A stretch of 64,000 bases of DNA from Lantana camara (Eukaryota; Streptophyta; Magnoliopsida; Lamiales; Verbenaceae). Shown here one piece after another: positions 1 through 10,284 of the stretch. The stretch lies in NCBI GenBank assembly GCA_037501455.1, contig CM074856.1, positions 99,107,001 to 99,171,000 on the forward strand, in the 5' to 3' direction. The position numbers were made by a program, and so were the translations under genes. Each line of letters opens with the position of its first letter. Position 1 is the first letter of the stretch. The notes beneath the pieces are model-generated. The model worked only from the letters and a program-made list of their open reading frames with translations. It did no database searches and was not told where the DNA came from.

Positions 1-13
1 TCTCGCGGCTTGA

Positions 14-340
14 CAACCCGTCCCTCAAAAGTCTCTTTCTACTTCAGAATCCATTGTCGGGATAGCAATCCACACCAACCTAGATTCAATTCATGTTAGA
101 GATGTTCTTAACAATATAACATAAAGAAAGAAACATGAAACGAGAAAAGCAGGATTGAAACTCCCTTCGAAAACCAGTTTTACGAAAGTAGAAAACTGCC
201 AGTCACAAAACCCTCGTGAAAAAATTCATCCTTCAGGATATGGACGAACGGTTTTCGCCATCTTCTTTGGTTCGATTTTTTCATTCGCTTCACGTCGGGT
301 TCAGAATCGTTACATCATCCCTTCTGATCGTTTTGCTTGA
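14..340. repeat. ~327-bp extra block inside the first copia LTR, flanked by GCTTGA repeats
   Basis: The other copia LTRs read CTCGCGGCTTGATCCCC without a break. Here the same sequence is interrupted after GCTTGA (8-13), continues with about 320 unrelated bases, and resumes after a second GCTTGA (335-340). This looks like a small insertion with a 6-bp duplication, but I recognise no terminal repeats or family. A subfamily-specific U5 segment is an alternative. No coding potential is evident. Confidence 0.45.
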
Positions 341-542
341 TCCCCACTTTTTGGTAAAGCTCGAATCTTCAAGACTTCTAACTTGAAGCTCTCTAGAGAT
401 AGTCCACCAACTTGGCTACAATCTAACTAGTAAGGATGCTAGTTCTCTAGTTAGTGTTTAGGCTTAACCTAGGGTTTCGTTTATCTTGGAGAAAGAATGG
501 TGTTCAACACATGAACCAAAAGAATTCTCTATTAGCTCTAAA

Positions 543-959
543 GGGGAGCTCGAGCTCCCCTATATATAAGAGGGGAGTGCCGATCCAAATCCTTGTTGGA
601 CAAGGATTTGGTTCCTCTCTCTCCTATTACTTGATCATCAAGTATTTTCCAACTTTGACTTTGAATTCTAATTCAAGTCAACTTTTAAGAGAGCTAAAAA
701 TATCCAAACTATTTTTGGATAATTTTATACTTTATTTATTATAAAATAAATAACTTATTTTTATCTAATTAATTAATTCATAATTAATTAACTAGATTAT
801 TTTCTCCAAAATTAGACTTTCTTTTTAATTCAAAATTAAACCAAAGTCTATTAAATAATTAACAAATTAATTATTTAATCATCACATAATCACGTGTGGT
901 ACACGTGTCGCAATGACACGTGTCCAATCACGTGAGCCACACGTGTGATTTCACACGTG
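543..959 (-). promoter_or_regulatory. Copia LTR promoter region: TATA box, start-proximal palindrome, six CACGTG boxes
   Basis: Read on the minus strand, six CACGTG boxes (954-959, 940-945, 929-934, 917-922, 902-907, 891-896) lie upstream of a TATATATA box (561-568). A perfect 18-bp palindrome follows (543-560, GGGGAGCT joined to its inverted copy). CACGTG is the G-box core bound by plant bZIP and bHLH factors; use here is inferred. The order G-boxes, TATA, palindrome is kept in all five copia LTRs of the window. Confidence 0.6.
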
Positions 960-2112
960 TGGAACCCTCTTGGCCCGATTAACTCGTTTAATCATTTTTA
1001 AGCCTTAACTCATGTAACCAAGTTGTTGTGTGTGACCCTCTAGGTTCTCAATTCAATTAGCAGTGACCCTAATTAATTAATTCACTAATTAATTAATCAG
1101 TCCACAGATTAAACGACCATAGTCTAGCAACAGGTGTTTAACCCCTAGCTGAATTGGAATGTTCGGATTCGACAGAACCTTTAAGTCATTGATTCATGTG
1201 AGATACAATCCTCCTACTTACTATCTCTCAACCAAGATCTAGGGCAAGGGAATAACCAGAACCCTAATAATCCGGTCTTAAAGCTAAGTGCATTTCATAT
1301 CCATTTGATCTCAATCCAAGAAACCCTTTTCTTGATGTCTTGATCTACTGCCTTGGCCAAGGACTCCATATGGCATATGAATGACTTACACAATAAGAGA
1401 TCACCTTGCAAAGGCAAGTGTAGGTCCTATCTTGATTCTCATTCACTTTCATGAATCACTTGTGCAGCCCCAGCATAAGCCTTGAATCAGTTGTCTAAGG
1501 CGACACCCTTTAAAGCTTATACCTAAGACTACAGAGTTAACTCATAAAGTGAGAAGGAACCTCAAGTCTAAGGATCAATTAATCACATCAATGACTCGTG
1601 AGATATTTCCTAATCTGGAAGTTTCCATTTCCTGAAATAGAAACTTCCTTTCCCATTTAGGAATATTCTCACACTGGGCACCTCAGTGAACTTACTTATT
1701 AAAGTAAGCACCCTCATGTATCACGCACGTATCAACTATACACTTTGCACCTCCATGAAACAAGGTGGTCCTTCTTAAGGGCGTGATCCCATAAGCAAGC
1801 CTTAGAGGAGTCAGGTTGACACTCCCACTGTCTGTAGGACTCATCGGCTTGGAGTATTTTACTAATCATGACTTATGTGATGTAGGGCTCGTTTCATGAA
1901 CCATTTCACCTAAATGGTAGAGTCCTAAAGTCATCAGGATTAGGGGAGTTCTCATACATGCGCACGTAATGGAAACACACAAAACACGTATTGGCATATA
2001 AAGAAGTATTTGCCTATAATCAATCGTATATTATTCAAAGATTGTCTGTGATACAAGAAAAGTCCCAAAGCAGATTACGTCGAATCGGCTTTCTAGGGCA
2101 CTATTCCTAACA

Positions 2113-2126
2113 ATCTCCCACTTGCC
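2113..2126 (-). promoter_or_regulatory. Polypurine tract of the minus-strand copia element
   Basis: The minus strand reads GGGCAAGTGGGAGAT directly before the LTR start TGTTAGG. It is the same purine-rich primer for plus-strand DNA synthesis seen in element F at 29636-29649. Confidence 0.8.
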
Positions 2127-3866
2127 CGTAAAAGCCATTTAGGTACTCTAAGTCCCATCTTCTCAAGATGCACTTTGAGAGCCTATTGACTTTGGGCGTT
2201 TCCAAAGTGGATCTGCTATATTCTCTGCTGATGTGACCCTCTTGTTTACACATCTCTTAGGAAACACCTTTTCCTTATAAAGTGATTCGTAATCACGTGT
2301 TCAGTCTCTTGGTGAGGTCTTGGTTCTCTTACTTGAGCAACCATCCATTTTATCATACAATATGATAAAGGAGTTGTTTCATGCTAGGAACTTCATCTAA
2401 CCGGTTAGATGGAGTTTCTTACCCAAACACTTAATTTAGCGTTATATAATACGACTAAGTTCTCAACTACGATAGTCGAGTTTTGCAATGTCCGTCCTTG
2501 GAACCCCCTTTCCAACACATTGCATTACCATTCTGGTAGAAGTTGTATCCTTTCAATGATTTCATAATCATCTATGTTTGATGAACGGTTACATCAAATA
2601 TCCTTCTAACAACAAGATCTTTTGGGCTCTGTAAACTAATATATATCCTCATTTCTTCTCAAGTACTCTGAGGACATCCTTTACAGAGATCTAATGACCT
2701 TCTCTGAGGTCATATTAGATTCGGCCTACTACGCTTAGTGTTGCGCCATATCTAATTTAGTACATAACTTTTCATACATTATGCACCCTTTCACTTAAAG
2801 GGATTTTGGACATTCTAACTTTCTCAAAGTTATCTTAGGACACATACTCTTCAAAAGAGATGTTCCATTGTCCATACTAAACTCCTTTTAGCACCGTGGT
2901 TATGTACTCATTTTGTGATATATTCTCTTAGATCTATCTTCTATAGATCTGAATATCGAGAATATAGGATAATCACTAAGATCTTTCATGTCAAAATGTT
3001 TCTTAAACAAGAATTGGTAACTTTCACGTCATCCTTGACATTCCTAATGAGAAGGACATCGTCTTCTAAAGAACTAAAATTGACTCTTACATCACTAACT
3101 TTCATATGTACACTCTGAGACTTATTCGACTTCTATCTGTGTCAAACGATTTGACTGTGGAATCGAATTGTATAACTCCTAGAAGCCTTTATCAATCCAC
3201 AGATTGACTTTAGGGATTTGCATACCTTATGCATACTCCCACTGAATATGAGATTTATAGAAATACTTTATTTCAGTCTCTTTCAATCTCATATTGAACA
3301 AGATAGTTCTCATATTCATTTATCATATCTCATAGTCAGAATATGAGGATATGGTAAACACAATCCAAATGGACTTTTGTATTTCAACCGCAAGAAGGTT
3401 GTAATGCTTTCCATTTACTCGAAGCTCTAGGAGCTTGATCCTATCAGGTGGATCAACCAAGGTCAAAACTCGGTTTAAGTATATGGAATCCAAATTGGAT
3501 TTCAAGGCTTGCTTACACTACTCAGATTCCAAATATGACAGTGTCTCCTCTTCAAGTAATTCCTTGGCTATCTAGGAACGCGTTCTAAACGCATCTTAAG
3601 AGAAGGGTTTTCACACGTGTACATACTCTAAAATTTGGCTAAGTTTTTATCAGATGGGCTCGTTTCTTCTATATGTGGCATAGATATTTTTCCTCAAATT
3701 TCTTTGAGGTCTTCTTGCTTGCCTTTCTTCTTCTATAGGAACGATTCCTTAGGAAAGGTACATTCCTTGAGAAAAACGACCTTTGTCTAAGGGAATTGCA
3801 GAAACGATATCCAATATCATTGCATAAACTTAAACTCATTTCAAGCTTATCTCCCACTATCCTCTT
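2127..3866 (-). pseudogene. Decayed copia pol remnant (RNase H, RT, integrase pieces)
   Basis: No long frame survives, but pieces align in order with the polyprotein of element F: the C-terminal QKMGL region near 2155; the motif region around F's RSHQRTKH near 2310; the start of RT at 3323-3505 (MKSNLDSIYLNRVLTLVD, compare F MKSEMDSMNSNQVWTLVD); and the integrase tail at 3669-3857 (MGDKLE, compare F VGDKLE). RT is shortened: the VDPPDRIK region runs almost directly into QKSIWIVFTI, skipping about 40 residues. The remnant stops abruptly at 3866, where gypsy integrase begins. Not functional. Confidence 0.8.
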
Positions 3867-4800
3867 TGTCCCACGTGCCCCGAAAATCTAATGCGCAGGC
3901 CCTGAGCATATTTTCAAGGTATTTGATTAACCTCTTGGACTGACCATCTGTCTGTGGGTACGAAGCTGTACTGAAATTGAGTTTCGAGCCCAAGTAACCT
4001 TGTAAATCTTACCACAACTTCGAAGTAAACCTCGGATCTCTGTCTGACACAATGCTAACTGGAATTCCATGGAGCTTCACGATCTCACTGTAATACATCT
4101 CGGCTAACTTGCTTACTTTATCGGACATCTGTATGGCAAGAAAGTGTGCTGACTTAGTAAGGCGATCGACAATCACCCAGATTCCATCGAGACCTCCTCT
4201 AACCTTGGGTAAGCCAGACACGAAGTCCATTGTCACTTGTTCCCACTTCCACTCTGGGATAGGCAAAGGTTGTAATAAGCCTCCCGGCTTCTGGTGTTCA
4301 GCTTTCACCTGCTGACACGTCTGACAATGCCTCACATAATTAGCAATGTCTCGTTTCATCCCATGCCACCAATAGTATTGCTTTAGATCCCGATACATTT
4401 TATTATCCCCGGGATGAATTGAATAAGCCGATTTGTGTGCTTCGTCAAGAATAATACGTTGTAGTTCCTTCGGTACACAAACTTGAGCCCTATGCCTGAA
4501 TACCCCTAATTTATCAAACCCGAACTTCGATGTTGGATCAACACGGAATCTCTCAACTTGCTTTTGAATCCACGGATCAATGGCTTGAGCCTCGATTATT
4601 CTCTATTTCAAGTCGGGTTGAATTGTGATGTTTGCAATGCGAGCCGTCAACACAACAATGTCGCTTCAATCTCTAGAATCAATCTTCAAGTTAGATATGC
4701 TAGCCTTCCCGCTTAGAGCATCCGCGACCACATTGGCTTTACCCGGATGATAATGTATAGAGCAACCGTAGTCTTCGAGAAACTCCGTCCAACAGCGTTG
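3867..4800 (-). pseudogene. Gypsy element A integrase, partial and broken
   Basis: Minus-strand integrase of a chromodomain-type Ty3/gypsy element. The readable part (4009-4398) has the end of the zinc-binding module (CQTCQQVKAEH) and the start of the DDE core (MDFVSGLPKVRGG, then IVSDRDPRFTSKLW), which would join cDNA to host DNA. It is nearly identical to B at 49446-50330. The C-terminal part, including the chromodomain, is missing because the element is cut at 3866/3867 and fused to copia sequence. Several stops lie between 4400 and 4800. Confidence 0.85.
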
Positions 4801-6072
4801 TCTCATATTCAACTCTTTTTACGTGAATAAATACTTGAGGCTCTTGTGGTCGGAATAAATCTCAAAGGAGACACCGTACAAGTAGTGACCCCATCTAGCC
4901 AATGCAAAGATGATGGCTGGAAGCTCGAGATCTTGAGTAGGATAGTTTTTCTCATGATCTTTCAGCTTTCTAGAGGCATAGGCAATTACTTTACCGTTCT
5001 GCATCAAAACACACCCTAGTCCTTCTTTTGAAGCGTCGGTGTACACTGTAAATCCCTCAGAACCTTCGGGAAGGGCTAATACTGGTGCTGAAGTTAACTT
5101 GTCCTTCAGTTGCCGAAAGCTTTCTTCACAAGCCTCATCCCACTTGAATTTTACATCCTTCTTGGTCAGTTTAGTCAATAGGCGTTCTTGGAGAAGTTGT
5201 TCACGAACCTTCGATAATACCCGGTTAAACCCAAGAAACTCCTGATTTCAGAGGCGTTCTTCGGTTGTCCCCACTGCATCACTGTTTCAACTTTACATGG
5301 ATCAACCTCCACTCCATTCCTAGACACTATATGCCCCAAGAAAGTGACTCGGTCAATCGAGAACTCGCATTTGCTAAACTTAGCAAACAATTGATGTTTC
5401 TTGAGAGTCTCCAAAACCAACTTTAGATGCTGGGCATGTTCTTCGGGGGATCTTGAATACACTAAAATATCATTGATGAATATTACCAAAAATTTGTCGA
5501 GGTATGCATCATGTCTATAAAGCCTGCTGGGGCATTAGTCAATCCAAATAGCATGACAACAAATTTATAATACCCATACCGAGTGTTAAATCCCGTCTTC
5601 GAAATGTCTTCTGTTCGAATTCTCAGTTGGTAGTACCCCTGACGAAGATCAAGCTTTGAATAGTCCTTAGAACCCTGAAGTAGGTCGAAGAGTTCCTTAA
5701 TGTGTGGGTAGGGGTACTTATTGTTGATCGTCAGCCGGTTTAACTCACGGTAATCGATAGACAATCTTAAGGTCCCATCTTTCTTCTTAACAAAGAGAAT
5801 CGGTGCGCCCCAAGGTGACATACTCGGCCGAATATATCCGCAAGATAAAAGTTCATCAAGCTGAGTTTTTAAATCTTTAAACTCTGCCGGAGCCATACGG
5901 TAGGGGGACTTTGAATAAGGCTCTACTCCCGGGTATAAATCAATCACAAACTCGATTTCTCAATCAGGAGGTAAAGATCCCAAGCTCTCAGGAAAAACTT
6001 CAAGGTAATCCTTCACTACATTCGTCTCTTCAAGATTCACTTGATCTTTTGGCCTATTTAGGAGATAGGCTA
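4801..6072 (-). pseudogene. Gypsy element A reverse transcriptase-RNase H, broken
   Basis: Three overlapping frames carry the RT-RNase H region. 5483-5947 holds the RT palm ([38 protein letters not shown]). 5175-5489 resumes at FINDILVYS, so the FIDD catalytic motif reads FIND here (one Asp lost), after a deletion of about 11 codons relative to B. 4819-5178 holds RNase H ([10 protein letters not shown], then [10 protein letters not shown]). The region ends at 6067 in YLLNRPKDQ, where element C has inserted (TSD GGCTA 6068-6072). The 5' half of the same gene continues at 38694. Confidence 0.88.
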
Positions 6073-6155
6073 TGTAACACCCCAAACGGAGGATGCTACA
6101 TCCCCCGCACTGTGACCTAGAACCAGTCATGAAATGGAAGTCCATGCCCGAATCC
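6073..6155 (-). repeat. 83-bp remnant of the 3' LTR of element C
   Basis: Matches the first 83 bases at 6986-7068 with a few differences (TGTAACACCCCAAACGGAGG start) and abuts the TSD. In minus-strand terms it is the U5 end of the 3' LTR. It is joined directly to gag at 6155/6156, so one deletion removed pol and most of the LTR. Because the remnant carries no stop in this frame, gag of C, the LTR piece and pol of A form one continuous open frame (5960-6415). Confidence 0.88.
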
Positions 6156-6790
6156 CAAGTGCTAACATTGACAGCCTGAAGAGCTCTCTGAATATCCTCT
6201 CGAAGCCCATGAAGGAAGTGACGGGCTCTGTGTGAATCAATATCAGTGATGTGGGTAGCATAGGGTGCAAGCGTCTCGAACTCTAGAATGTAGTCCTCAA
6301 CAGATCTGGATCCCTGCTTCAGCTCAGAAAACTCCTGAAGTCTGGGCTCTCGTACACTATGAGGTATAAACTTCTCGCGGAACTCATGCATGAAAGTCTC
6401 CCAAGTGAACTCCATACCACTCCTCTCAAGTCTGGATCAAACTCCCTTGAGCCAGTTAGCTGCCTGTCCCTGAATGAATCGAGCAGTACAAACAGCCCTA
6501 CCCTGAGAACTCCCTGGGCAAATCTCCCAAATACCACTGATCTCAGCTAACCACTCCTCAGCCTTGATATCATCTCCTCCAAACCACTTAGGAGGGTTGT
6601 TGTTCCGAAACTCCCTATACACAACTAAGATAGTACCATCCTGACCATCAACTCGTGGTGTCTGCTGTCTCTGATTCTGTTGTAACTGATTGAGAAGTTC
6701 CTTAACAATGTTCTCCGTATTCAGTGGTGGTGGTGAAGGCGGATTAGGCGCATCTGGTGAAGCCTCTCGGTCACGGCGTCTAGGAGGCAT
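6156..6790 (-). pseudogene. gag of element C, truncated, one internal stop
   Basis: Starts at ATG 6790-6788 with MPPRRRDREASPDAP, the basic N-terminus usual for this gypsy group. It contains the capsid-like signatures NNPPKWFGGDDIKAEEWLAE and FSELKQGSRSVEDY. The frame is open except for a TGA at 6437-6439 between LKGV and SRLERSG. It lacks the zinc-knuckle nucleocapsid, lost in the deletion at 6155. It resembles gag of A and B only moderately, so C is a different subfamily. The product would have formed the virus-like particle shell. Confidence 0.85.
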
Positions 6791-6985
6791 CCGGTAATTC
6801 AAAGATTCAAGCAATATTGATGCATGTGGATTAGTACGTGTGTATGTATACAAGTATTAGAAATAAACAAGTATTCAAGTAAATAAGTCATATAATCACA
6901 TTGTCCTATGTCGTACCAGCTAGACAAACTCGACACGACACTAGAGCTCGCTTTTGCAACCTAGAGCTCTGATACCACTTAAGGA
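6791..6985 (-). other. Short leader of element C between PBS and gag
   Basis: AT-rich, non-coding. It holds the PBS and about 175 bases up to the gag start. I see no extra reading frame here, unlike element E. Confidence 0.7.
6966..6977 (-). promoter_or_regulatory. Primer-binding site of element C (tRNA-iMet)
   Basis: Minus strand TGGTATCAGAGC, eight bases inside the LTR end. It is complementary to the 3' end of initiator tRNA-Met, the usual primer of these elements. Confidence 0.9.
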
Positions 6986-9686
6986 TGTAACACCCCAAAC
7001 GGAGGATGCCACATCCCCCGCATTGTGACCCAGAACCAGTAATGAAATGGAAGTCCATGCCCGAATCCGAATCAGAGCGAACGGGAGACAAACACACACG
7101 CTAGCCTAGGCGGATCTAACTCGACAAAACTCAGAGCGCGAAAGCAATTCAATCATTCAAACATCCAAAACAGAATAGCCGAAATATTTAAATCAACATT
7201 CAAAACAAGTGACGGGTTCAACTAGCATAGATACCTAGTCCCGAATATCAACAAGCATAACAGGTGACGGGTTCAACTAGCATAGATACCTAGTCCCGAA
7301 TATCAGATCAACATATCGTAATAATCATCAAATGCCATAAAGGGGTCGAATATGAATGCCATGCAGGGCTACAGAAAAGTAAAGTATAATCTCAAGTCTG
7401 CAAGTCAAAAAATAAGTAAAGTGTATGAAAGACAAATGCAACTAGAAAGACTAGACCGACGAAGTGCAACTCAAAGGACTCACTCCCGCCTAGCAAACGA
7501 TAACAGACCTGCAACTAAAAGTTTAAATGAGGGGTCAGTCAACTTGACCGAATGAGGGGGCTAAAGCACACCTACAATATATATATAAAGAGCATAGCAC
7601 AGAATAAAAGGATGGACTTATGAACCGGGGATAGGTGTTGCATACCAAAACATTTCAAAATAACCCAAAAAGATATAGATATAAGTTTAGAAACCATTTC
7701 TAGAAAGACCCTATCCCGATTCATAATTCCATAACAGAATAGAACACATGCTCGGCGAGTACGAGCTTCCAACCTTTACTCCTCAGAACATAAATCAAAA
7801 TAAATCCATCCTCTACACCAATGATGGAGGAGATGTACCGTCCCCATACCATCGAGAATAAACCGTCTAAAATAGACTCACCCTCAAGGGGTAGCGAACC
7901 CACAAGAGTCCTCCCCGGCCTTAGCCGAAGGCTCAAGATACCACACCTTCCCTATAGCACGGGTCGCGTGAGGATATCTCAAATGGAACTACATACAGAC
8001 TGATCCCTACCGGTCCTATACCGTTCCAGGGCTGTCTATCCCATAGCTCCTTGGATCCATAACAGAACATATCATAACATAACATACGCCAATCTTTCAT
8101 GGCAATCTCGCTACAGAATTAAAACATAACTGTTTTCCAAAATAGCTTACATATGCCTCAAAAACTGGTTTATATATTTGTATTCCTACGCGATGGAACT
8201 TTAAGCCTCATGACCTCCACCCACGAAGGACGCACGCAAAATCATAAACATATCATATTCAACACGTATGTGTCTATAGTAAGGTATACTCGCATGCATG
8301 GGTAGAAATCAGTATGTAAAGGCCATAGGTCACATAACTATACAAAATCCTAAACCTCACCTCGTAGTAGTAGAGTCTGAGAGTGTGAAGGGCCAAACAC
8401 TATAAACCTCGGGCTCACCGGCACCACCAAACTCTGTAGCAAGACATACAAAAGCCCAAACTTAGACTCTACATGAACCAAGTAAGACGCACGGCGTACA
8501 AAGTATGAATGATATGCGAAATGGAATGATGCTTATCAAGTTGGTCACAAGGGTCAATTCAAATATTCTAGTAAATCATGCAAGTAATAAAGTATTAAGT
8601 TTCAGAGATGCATTCCAAGTCATATCGGATCATACAAGTCAAGTAACTACTCAAACGAATCAAATACGCACGAAAAAGCAAGTAAAAAAGGTCACAGACG
8701 CATGGGAACGACCATTCCCATGCACAACATAGCATGGGAACGGGCCTTCCCACGCCAAGGCCTAGCGAGACTGGGAACGGCCGTTCGCAGTCCAAGCACA
8801 CATGGGAACGGTCGTTCCCATGTTCGGCCGCCAAAAACCAACCCTAGCCCGGAAGGGCCGTTCCGAGTTTAAAGCACAAACGGGAACGGCCGTTCCGGCC
8901 ATAAATCTGGAACAGAAATTGGACAGTTTCGGGAAGAAGAAGGGGAACACTAAAAATCATCAAATCAACACGAAATCTACCATAAAACATCACGAAATTC
9001 AGGTATATCATCATATAAATCATTCTCAGCATCAAAACATCAATTAATTCAAGTTTAAGAAGGTTTTTGCCCAAAATCTCAAACACCCATTTTCCTGAAT
9101 TTCAAGCTTAAACATGAAGATATGAATCCCTAGTCTTCTACACACGAATTTCCAGTAACTAAGACACATAAGGAGCATTCAAATCATCAAGGCCTGCTTA
9201 AGGAATTCAAGATCTCATCATTCAAGTTCGTACTAACAATTTCATGCCCAATCTAAGAATAGAAATGAAATACTCATCAAAAGAGATCCAAACCTTACCT
9301 TGTCTTGTGAAGGAATGAGGAATCAAAGAATATGAGCTTTTAGAATGAAAGATGGTTCAAGTCTTGATCTTCTCTTGAAGTTTCTCCATGATTCTCTTTG
9401 AGGCTAACTTGTGTGGTTTGAATTGAAATGAAAAGGAATAAAGCTATTTATATGGTGGCTAATAGTTTTAGGTCAAGGTTAGGGTTTCCAAGATATAATA
9501 TGAGGCTAAAGGCTTGAATAGGATTTGGGCTCAAATAAATGACTTTCGGTCCAGGAAGTCAAAATTAAAAGGTTTAGGGTCTAAACGGTTTCCGAAAAAT
9601 ATAAAGTAAATTCCGTTGGACCCAAATCATTGAATCAAGTCCAATAGTGGTGTCGGAATTCGAATTCGAATTCCCGAGCTCATATT
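6986..9686 (-). mobile_element. 5' LTR of element C, main part (continues at 38406-38693)
   Basis: Begins TGTAACACCCC beside the PBS and runs to 9686, where element D is inserted (TSD ATATT 9682-9686 / 38401-38405). The missing U3 start is found beyond D and ends GGGAGTCACA at 38693, giving an LTR of about 2.99 kb. A 46-bp direct repeat around AACTAGCATAGATACC occurs near 7206-7305. The palindrome cluster is at 8701-8898, and a U3 block GAGCTCGGGAATTCGAATTC (minus strand) is at 9652-9681. Short reading frames within it show no family resemblance and are not genes. Confidence 0.88.
8701..8898. other. Cluster of six GGGAACGGCCGTTCCC-type palindromes in LTR C
   Basis: Six dyad-symmetric motifs of 14-24 bp lie within 200 bp: 8701-8722, 8732-8755, 8771-8790, 8801-8822, 8850-8865 and 8881-8898. 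All are variants of GGGAACGGCCGTTCCC. 8883-8896 is a perfect 14-bp palindrome, and 8801-8822 has 10-bp arms around GT. They sit about 1.1-1.3 kb from the LTR start. Equivalent clusters with other flanks occur in LTRs S, G1, G2 and G3. Function unknown; protein-binding dyads or RNA hairpins are both possible. Confidence 0.85.
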
Positions 9687-10261
9687 TGTAACGCCCCGGC
9701 GAAGGGTAATCACATCCTACCCCGCGCTAAGGTTCTAGCTCGTATATGAAACTGACATCCATATATGCGCCGTTCCCAAAGCAAGCGGTGACGGACAAAC
9801 AACCTGGCTAGGCGGTACCTAAACAACTTGACTCAACGTGCCGTAAAGAAGCAACAGACATGCGAAAACGAGCATAAATTTTTTCAACAAACGTGTAGCA
9901 TGCAATCGGAATCAATTCATTAACGTCAATTAACAAGATCAATCACGCATCACACAGTTCAACGGGTTCAAGAGCATACAACCTGTTGAACTGTGTGATG
10001 AGTGATTGATCTTGTTAATTGACGTTAATGAATTCATTTCGATTGCATGCTACACGTTTGTTGAAAAAATTTATGCTTGCTTCCGCATGTCTGTTGCTTC
10101 TTTACGGCGCGTTGAGTCGAGTTGTTTAGGTACCGCCTAGCCAGGTTGTTTGTCCGTCACCGCTTTCTTTGGGAACGGCGCGTATATGGATGTCAGTTTC
10201 ATATACGAGCTAGAACCTTAGCGCGGGTTAGGATGTGATTACCCTCCGCCGGGGCGCTACA
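9687..10261 (+). repeat. 575-bp palindromic 5' LTR structure of element D
   Basis: Left arm 9687-9963 and right arm 9985-10261 are each 277 bp, highly similar inverted copies around a 21-bp spacer (9964-9984). The right arm is the U5 end of an LTR (ends CCGGGGCGCTACA) and is followed eleven bases later by the PBS. The left arm is the same U5 end reversed and starts exactly at the insertion boundary. U3 and R are absent, so this end has no LTR promoter. Confidence 0.92.
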
Positions 10262-10272
10262 CCCTATTTGTG

Positions 10273-10284
10273 TGGTATCAGAGC
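10273..10284 (+). promoter_or_regulatory. Primer-binding site of element D (tRNA-iMet)
   Basis: TGGTATCAGAGC on the plus strand, shortly after the LTR end at 10261. Confidence 0.9.

Larger units (their letters stand above)
1..2112 (-). mobile_element. 3' LTR of a decayed Angela-like Ty1/copia element, cut by the window edge
   Basis: From about 341 to 2112 the sequence is the reverse complement of the copia LTR also found at 21515-23467, 29650-31587, 42657-44592 and 52501-54438. It ends in the reversed LTR start (CACTATTCCTAACA), and the reversed polypurine tract follows at once, so this is the 3' LTR of a minus-strand copy. The U5 end lies outside the window. It differs from element F by many substitutions and is an older copy or a distinct subfamily. 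Lineage assignment to Angela rests on the LTR start and is tentative. Confidence 0.9.

Noticed and set aside
6966..6977. TGGTATCAGAGC sites considered as tRNA gene pieces
   Set aside because: Only 12-13 bases match and each lies beside an LTR end, as expected of primer-binding sites. No tRNA cloverleaf seen.
8701..8898. Palindrome cluster considered as CRISPR repeats or MITE ends
   Set aside because: Spacers are short and irregular, no TSD, and equivalent clusters occur at the same LTR position in other families.
9687..10261. Inverted repeat considered as a stand-alone MITE or foldback transposon
   Set aside because: No TSD around this repeat alone; the matching ATATT is at 38401. The right arm is followed by a PBS, so it is an LTR end.
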